Source: Planosporangium thailandense
Lineage (GTDB): Bacteria; Actinomycetota; Actinomycetes; Mycobacteriales; Micromonosporaceae
Assembly: GCF_011947195.1 (NCBI RefSeq)
Contig: NZ_JAATVY010000014.1
Location: 62,001-126,000, forward strand
Reading direction: 5' to 3'
Length of the DNA: 64,000 nt
The translations under genes and the position numbers were made by a program. The notes under the pieces were generated by a model. It saw nothing but the letters and a program-made list of their open reading frames with translations. It searched no databases and was not told where the DNA came from. Within the stretch, counting starts at the first letter, position 1, and every line of letters begins with the position of its first letter. Shown piece by piece: positions 60,862-64,000 of this stretch.

Positions 60862-62212
60862 CGTCCTCTACCCGCTCGCCGCCGCAGCTGCGTGGACGGC
60901 ACTGCTCTATCGCCTGGTCCGCGGCGTCAGGCGCGATGCTCGCGATCCGGCCCTGTATGTCGTCTGTGGCGCCTTCGGCCTCATGGGGCTGGTGTTCACG
61001 GTCTCGACGCCACGGGTGTGGGGCGCCATCGATCACACACTGAACGTCCCCAACTTCTCGCTGCTCCTATCGCAAAGCGGCGTCATCGCCTTCTCCGGCA
61101 CCATCCAGTGTTTGATCATTTTCTGGACGCACGACCGACGCCACGGGTGGCGGCGCGCACGATGGCGCCTGCTGGCCGTGCTGGCCGTGCTGGCCGTGCT
61201 TGCGGTGATGGCCGTGCTGTTCTTCGGCGTTCACCCAGGTCCGGAGCGGATCCGCGCGGCGGCGGCCGCGTACGCCGGCGATCCCGCCTACGCGCTGTAC
61301 CTGGCGTTCTACCTGCTGATGGTGGCGGTCGGCGTCATCGACATCGTCCGCCTGTGCCTGCCGCACGCCCGCGACGCTGGCCGCTCCTGGCTGAGTAGGG
61401 GACTACGAGCGGCCGCGATCGGCGCCGGGCTCGGCCTGGTGTACTGCGTTATCCGGGCCGCGACATTGGTCGGAGCGCAGCTCGGCGTCGATCCCCAGTC
61501 CTGGGAATTCCTCGTCCCGATCACATCCTCGGTTGGCGCGTTTCTGATCGTGGTGGGGCTGACCCTGCCTGCGCTGGGGCCCCGCTTGTCCGCCGCCCGG
61601 ACCTGGGCGCAACGACAGCGCTCGTACCGCGAGCTCTACCCGCTGTGGGATGCGGTGCGGCGCACGATGCCCGAGGTGGTGATGGACGCACGGTTGGGCC
61701 GCGGCGGACGCGCACCCCGGTTCGTCCTTCGCCGCCTCGACGAGCGCCTACACCGACGCGTCATCGAAATCGGTGATGGACTCCGCCAGTTGCGGCCCTA
61801 CCTCGACCCTGGCATCGACGTCGTAGCGGCGTCCTCCACGGACGGCGGCGACTCCGCCGACGGTCAACAAGCGGCGCCAGCCGTCGCCGCGCAAATCCGA
61901 GCGGCCCTGTACCGCTTCGAACAGGAACGCCGCGCACGAATTGACGCGCAAGGGACCGCGACAGCCACCGAGCTGACCCGACGACAACGCTGGGATACCT
62001 GGGCCGGGACCTGGCCGGCAGCCTGGGAAGCCGCCCACTCCCAGCGCCGCCAGCACAATGCCGTTGCGCGCAAGCCAGGCGGCCGCGCCCGGCAGCAGGA
62101 CTTCGTCGGCCACGTCGCCTGGCTGACCAGTGTGTCGCAGGCGTTCGCGACCTGCCCCACCCCACCCGGGGCCGGGGCGACAATAGACATCGACATGACG
62201 GGACGGATGTAG
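60854..62212 (+). CDS. Seven-helix membrane protein, MAB_1171c type (module 2)
   Basis: 452 residues from GTG 60854. Seven hydrophobic segments, then a tail of about 200 residues with RQRSYRELYPLWDAVRRTM, which matches YQRLYPLWALLHEAF of the module 1 protein at the same place. The tail ends in a long charged, low-complexity stretch. Helix 4 is encoded by a nine-base tandem repeat. The P450 starts two bases after its stop, so the two are coupled. Confidence 0.85.
   Translation: MNDVLYPLAAAAAWTALLYRLVRGVRRDARDPALYVVCGAFGLMGLVFTVSTPRVWGAIDHTLNVPNFSLLLSQSGVIAFSGTIQCLIIFWTHDRRHGWRRARWRLLAVLAVLAVLAVMAVLFFGVHPGPERIRAAAAAYAGDPAYALYLAFYLLMVAVGVIDIVRLCLPHARDAGRSWLSRGLRAAAIGAGLGLVYCVIRAATLVGAQLGVDPQSWEFLVPITSSVGAFLIVVGLTLPALGPRLSAARTWAQRQRSYRELYPLWDAVRRTMPEVVMDARLGRGGRAPRFVLRRLDERLHRRVIEIGDGLRQLRPYLDPGIDVVAASSTDGGDSADGQQAAPAVAAQIRAALYRFEQERRARIDAQGTATATELTRRQRWDTWAGTWPAAWEAAHSQRRQHNAVARKPGGRARQQDFVGHVAWLTSVSQAFATCPTPPGAGATIDIDMTGRM
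61172..61216 (+). repeat. Nine-base tandem repeat inside the membrane-protein gene
   Basis: CTGGCCGTG occurs three times perfectly, then once degenerate and once with one or two changes, encoding LAVLAVLAVLAVMAV in the fourth membrane helix. In-frame slippage could lengthen or shorten the helix by three residues. Confidence 0.7.
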
Positions 62213-62214
62213 AC

Positions 62215-63423
62215 GTGCAATCCCAGGCCGGCTCCGCGTCGCTGCCCGTGACGAGCGACTTCCTTGCCGACCCCTACCCCTTTTACGCCCGGCTGCGGCA
62301 GACCGGGCCGGCGCACCGGATGACCCTGCCGGACGGTTCCGCGGTCTGGCTGGTCACCCGCTACGCCGACGTTCGTGCCGCCCTGGCCGACCCTCGACTG
62401 TCTTTGAGTAAGGCCAACGCCACCGGAGGATGGCGCGGCTTCTCCCTACCGCCCGCGCTCGACGCGAACCTGCTCAACATGGATCCTCCCGACCACACCC
62501 GCATCCGCAGGCTAGTAGGCCAGGCGTTCACCGCTCGCCGCATTGACCGACTACGACCCTGGGTCCAGCACGTGGCGGACAACCTGCTCGACACCGTCGC
62601 TCCGACCGGCCGCGCGGACCTGATCGCCGACCTCGCCGGACCACTGCCCGTGGCCGTCATCTGCGAACTAATCGGCGTGCCCGAGGCGAACCGCCCCGAC
62701 TTCCGCTCCTGGACCGACGCCATGATCGCCCCACCTCCGGACGACCCGCGCGCCGCGGCCAAGGCCGTCGGCGCCATCCACACCTTCCTCGCCGACCTGG
62801 TCGCCGCCAGGCGCGCCGAACCCGGCCACGACCTGCTGTCGGCGATGATCGCAGCACGCGACGAGGACGACCGGCTATCGGAAGACGAACTGACCTCCCT
62901 GGCCTTCCTCATCCTCTTCGCCGGCTACGAGAACTCCGTCCACACCATCGGCAACGGCCTGCTAACCCTGCTGCGTCACCCCGACGCACTCGCCAACCTA
63001 AGGGCCGAACCACAACACGTCACGAGCGCCGTCGAGGAAATACTCCGCTTCGAGCCACCATCACCCGTGGCGATCCGACGGTTCCCCACCGAGGACATCA
63101 CCATCGGCGGCGTGACGGTACCCAAAGGCGAAACAGTGCTCCTCGCGGTAGCGGCGGCCAACCGCGACCCGGACCGATTCACCGAACCAGAGGACTTTGA
63201 CCCACAGCGCGCGGACAACCCCCACCTGACCCTCGGCCACGGCATCCACTACTGCCTCGGCGCCCCTCTCGCGCGCATGGAAATCGAGATCGCCATCGGC
63301 ACCGTTGTCCGGCGATTCCCGGCCATCAAGCTGGCGGTGTCCGCCGACGAACTTCAATGGCGCCCGTCCTTCCGAAGCCGGGCACTCCAGGCACTCCCGG
63401 TGCTGCTGGATGCGCGGAGCTGA
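62215..63423 (+). CDS. Cytochrome P450 (module 2 cargo)
   Basis: 402 residues from GTG 62215. Oxygen-binding helix FAGYENSVH (Asn instead of the usual Thr at ET), ExxR in EEILRFEPP, haem Cys (about residue 347) in LGHGIHYCLGAPLARME, with Leu in place of the usual Phe at the start of the motif. CYP107-like bacterial P450, usually a secondary-metabolite tailoring or xenobiotic enzyme. No ferredoxin gene nearby. Confidence 0.93.
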   Translation: MQSQAGSASLPVTSDFLADPYPFYARLRQTGPAHRMTLPDGSAVWLVTRYADVRAALADPRLSLSKANATGGWRGFSLPPALDANLLNMDPPDHTRIRRLVGQAFTARRIDRLRPWVQHVADNLLDTVAPTGRADLIADLAGPLPVAVICELIGVPEANRPDFRSWTDAMIAPPPDDPRAAAKAVGAIHTFLADLVAARRAEPGHDLLSAMIAARDEDDRLSEDELTSLAFLILFAGYENSVHTIGNGLLTLLRHPDALANLRAEPQHVTSAVEEILRFEPPSPVAIRRFPTEDITIGGVTVPKGETVLLAVAAANRDPDRFTEPEDFDPQRADNPHLTLGHGIHYCLGAPLARMEIEIAIGTVVRRFPAIKLAVSADELQWRPSFRSRALQALPVLLDARS

Positions 63424-63768
63424 GGTAGATGGGGTCGCCCGGCGTGAGCCTGTATCCAGGACGGCAACCAGCAACCCGATCGGCGATGCGGTGCCCGGCC
63501 CCGTCGGTCGCCAGCATGGGGGAGCGTGAACGGCTCGTGGCGGCGGTGACCAGGTCGGCCGACGCGAGCGGTCCGGAAAAGCAGCCGACCGCTCAGGGGA
63601 ATCCCGACTTTGGTTTGTGGGGGTCCGCCGTGTCAGACCCGCTGTTCCGTCTACGGCAGACCGTACGGCCGTTTGGACCAGCGCCGCCGTCAGCGGCCGA
63701 AGCTGACATACACCTGTTGGCGGTGAGTTCATCTCGGCAGCTCCTCACACAGGTGAGCCGCTATGGCG
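63424..63768. other. Intergenic region after the P450
   Basis: 345 bases with no gene I can support. It includes GC-rich stretches without codon bias and ends in the terminator hairpin of the minus-strand WXG100 gene. Confidence 0.4.
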
Positions 63769-63803
63769 GAGGGCGGCCCGGTGAGGCTCACCCGGCCGCC
63801 CTC
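63769..63803 (-). terminator. Terminator hairpin of the WXG100 gene
   Basis: GAGGGCGGCCCGGTG pairs with CACCCGGCCGCCCTC over 15 positions with one mismatch and a five-base loop, 15 bases beyond the stop codon of the minus-strand gene. Confidence 0.75.
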
Positions 63804-63818
63804 TGTCCTGCGGAAGTT

Positions 63819-64000
63819 TCAGCCCGCGAAGAGACTCGTGTTGGTCTTCTCGGTCTGGATGTACTCCTGCGTGGACTCCTCGAGGGCCTTCTTGATGTTC
63901 TGCAGGATGTTCGTCAGGTCCTGCGCCGCGCGCGTCCACTGCTGCTGACGCTGCTGGTAGGCGTCCTGAGCGGCGCCGTTCCACGTCGCGACCAGCGGCT
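63819..64000 (-). CDS. WXG100 (ESAT-6-like) family protein, 5' partial
   Basis: Minus-strand frame into the window edge. The WXG turn is in LVATWNGAAQDAYQQRQQQW, followed by a helix AAQDLTNILQNIKKALEEST and the C-terminal tail YIQTEKTNTSLFAG. About 60 of some 95-100 residues are present. Such small helical-hairpin proteins leave the cell through type VII (ESX) systems; the rest of the locus lies outside the window. Confidence 0.85.
   Translation of the reverse strand, partial: PLVATWNGAAQDAYQQRQQQWTRAAQDLTNILQNIKKALEESTQEYIQTEKTNTSLFAG

Noticed and set aside
61172-61216. CRISPR-like repeat
   Set aside because: Units are contiguous, nine bases and in frame within a gene; no spacers. No CRISPR array was seen anywhere in the window.
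1-64000. tRNA or rRNA genes
   Set aside because: No cloverleaf with a T-arm GTTCRA and CCA-type end, and no rRNA-like segment was noticed on reading; a covariance-model scan would be needed to exclude a tRNA fully.

Overview
The window is GC-rich actinobacterial DNA: many GTG and a few TTG starts, strong G/C preference at third codon positions, ATGA/GTGA/TGATG start-stop overlaps, F420-type oxidoreductases, a SARP regulator, an EspR-like HTH protein and a WXG100 protein. The style of the GGDEF and small membrane proteins would fit a relative of Micromonosporaceae, but the sequence alone does not fix the genus.

Bases 1 to about 48,400 are a catabolic island for an organic acid of unknown identity. 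It opens with a branched-chain-amino-acid-type ABC importer (LivK-H-M-G-F). Next come a FadR-type GntR regulator, an acyl-CoA dehydrogenase with a BadI/MenB-like crotonase, and a convergent thiolase-SDR-hydratase-GntR operon. Three long, tightly coupled plus-strand operons follow. Operon A (13.6-22.4 kb) holds SDR, LLM flavin oxidoreductase, acyl-CoA ligase, acyl-CoA dehydrogenase, CitE-like lyase, MaoC hydratase, aldehyde dehydrogenase and CaiB CoA-transferase. Operon B (23.6-31.9 kb) holds two acyl-CoA dehydrogenases, an amidohydrolase, a split AtuA pair, crotonase, thiolase and an MFS exporter. Operon C (31.9-38.3 kb) holds P450, acyl-CoA ligase, a second AtuA-like protein with a DUF4387 partner, LLM oxidoreductase and SDR. 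A minus-strand SDR / Old-Yellow-Enzyme pair and a thiolase-crotonase-SDR-hydroxyacyl-CoA-dehydrogenase set complete it. Read together: uptake, CoA activation, oxidation or ring opening by P450 and flavoenzymes, then several rounds of beta-oxidation-like and retro-aldol cleavage. AT-rich islands sit at several operon fronts and are likely operator regions.

From about 38 to 50 kb the DNA is damaged: a three-way frameshifted LLM gene, an acyl-CoA dehydrogenase with an internal deletion, an HNH-like gene cut short, and remnants of IS5-, IS630- and IS256-type transposases. This looks like the decaying right border of the island.

From 50.6 to 63.4 kb the same three-gene module occurs twice on opposite strands: an EspR-like HTH protein, a small HExxH metallopeptidase-like protein, and a seven-helix membrane protein of the MAB_1171c type with a long cytoplasmic tail. 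Each copy runs into different metabolic genes: a deazaflavin-type nitroreductase family protein plus an amidohydrolase in one, a P450 in the other. Between the copies lie a gene that appears to change reading frame, a membrane protein, a neocarzinostatin-family secreted protein, a SARP regulator and a GGDEF protein. This paired module is the best candidate in the window for an undescribed system. The window ends in a partial WXG100 gene.
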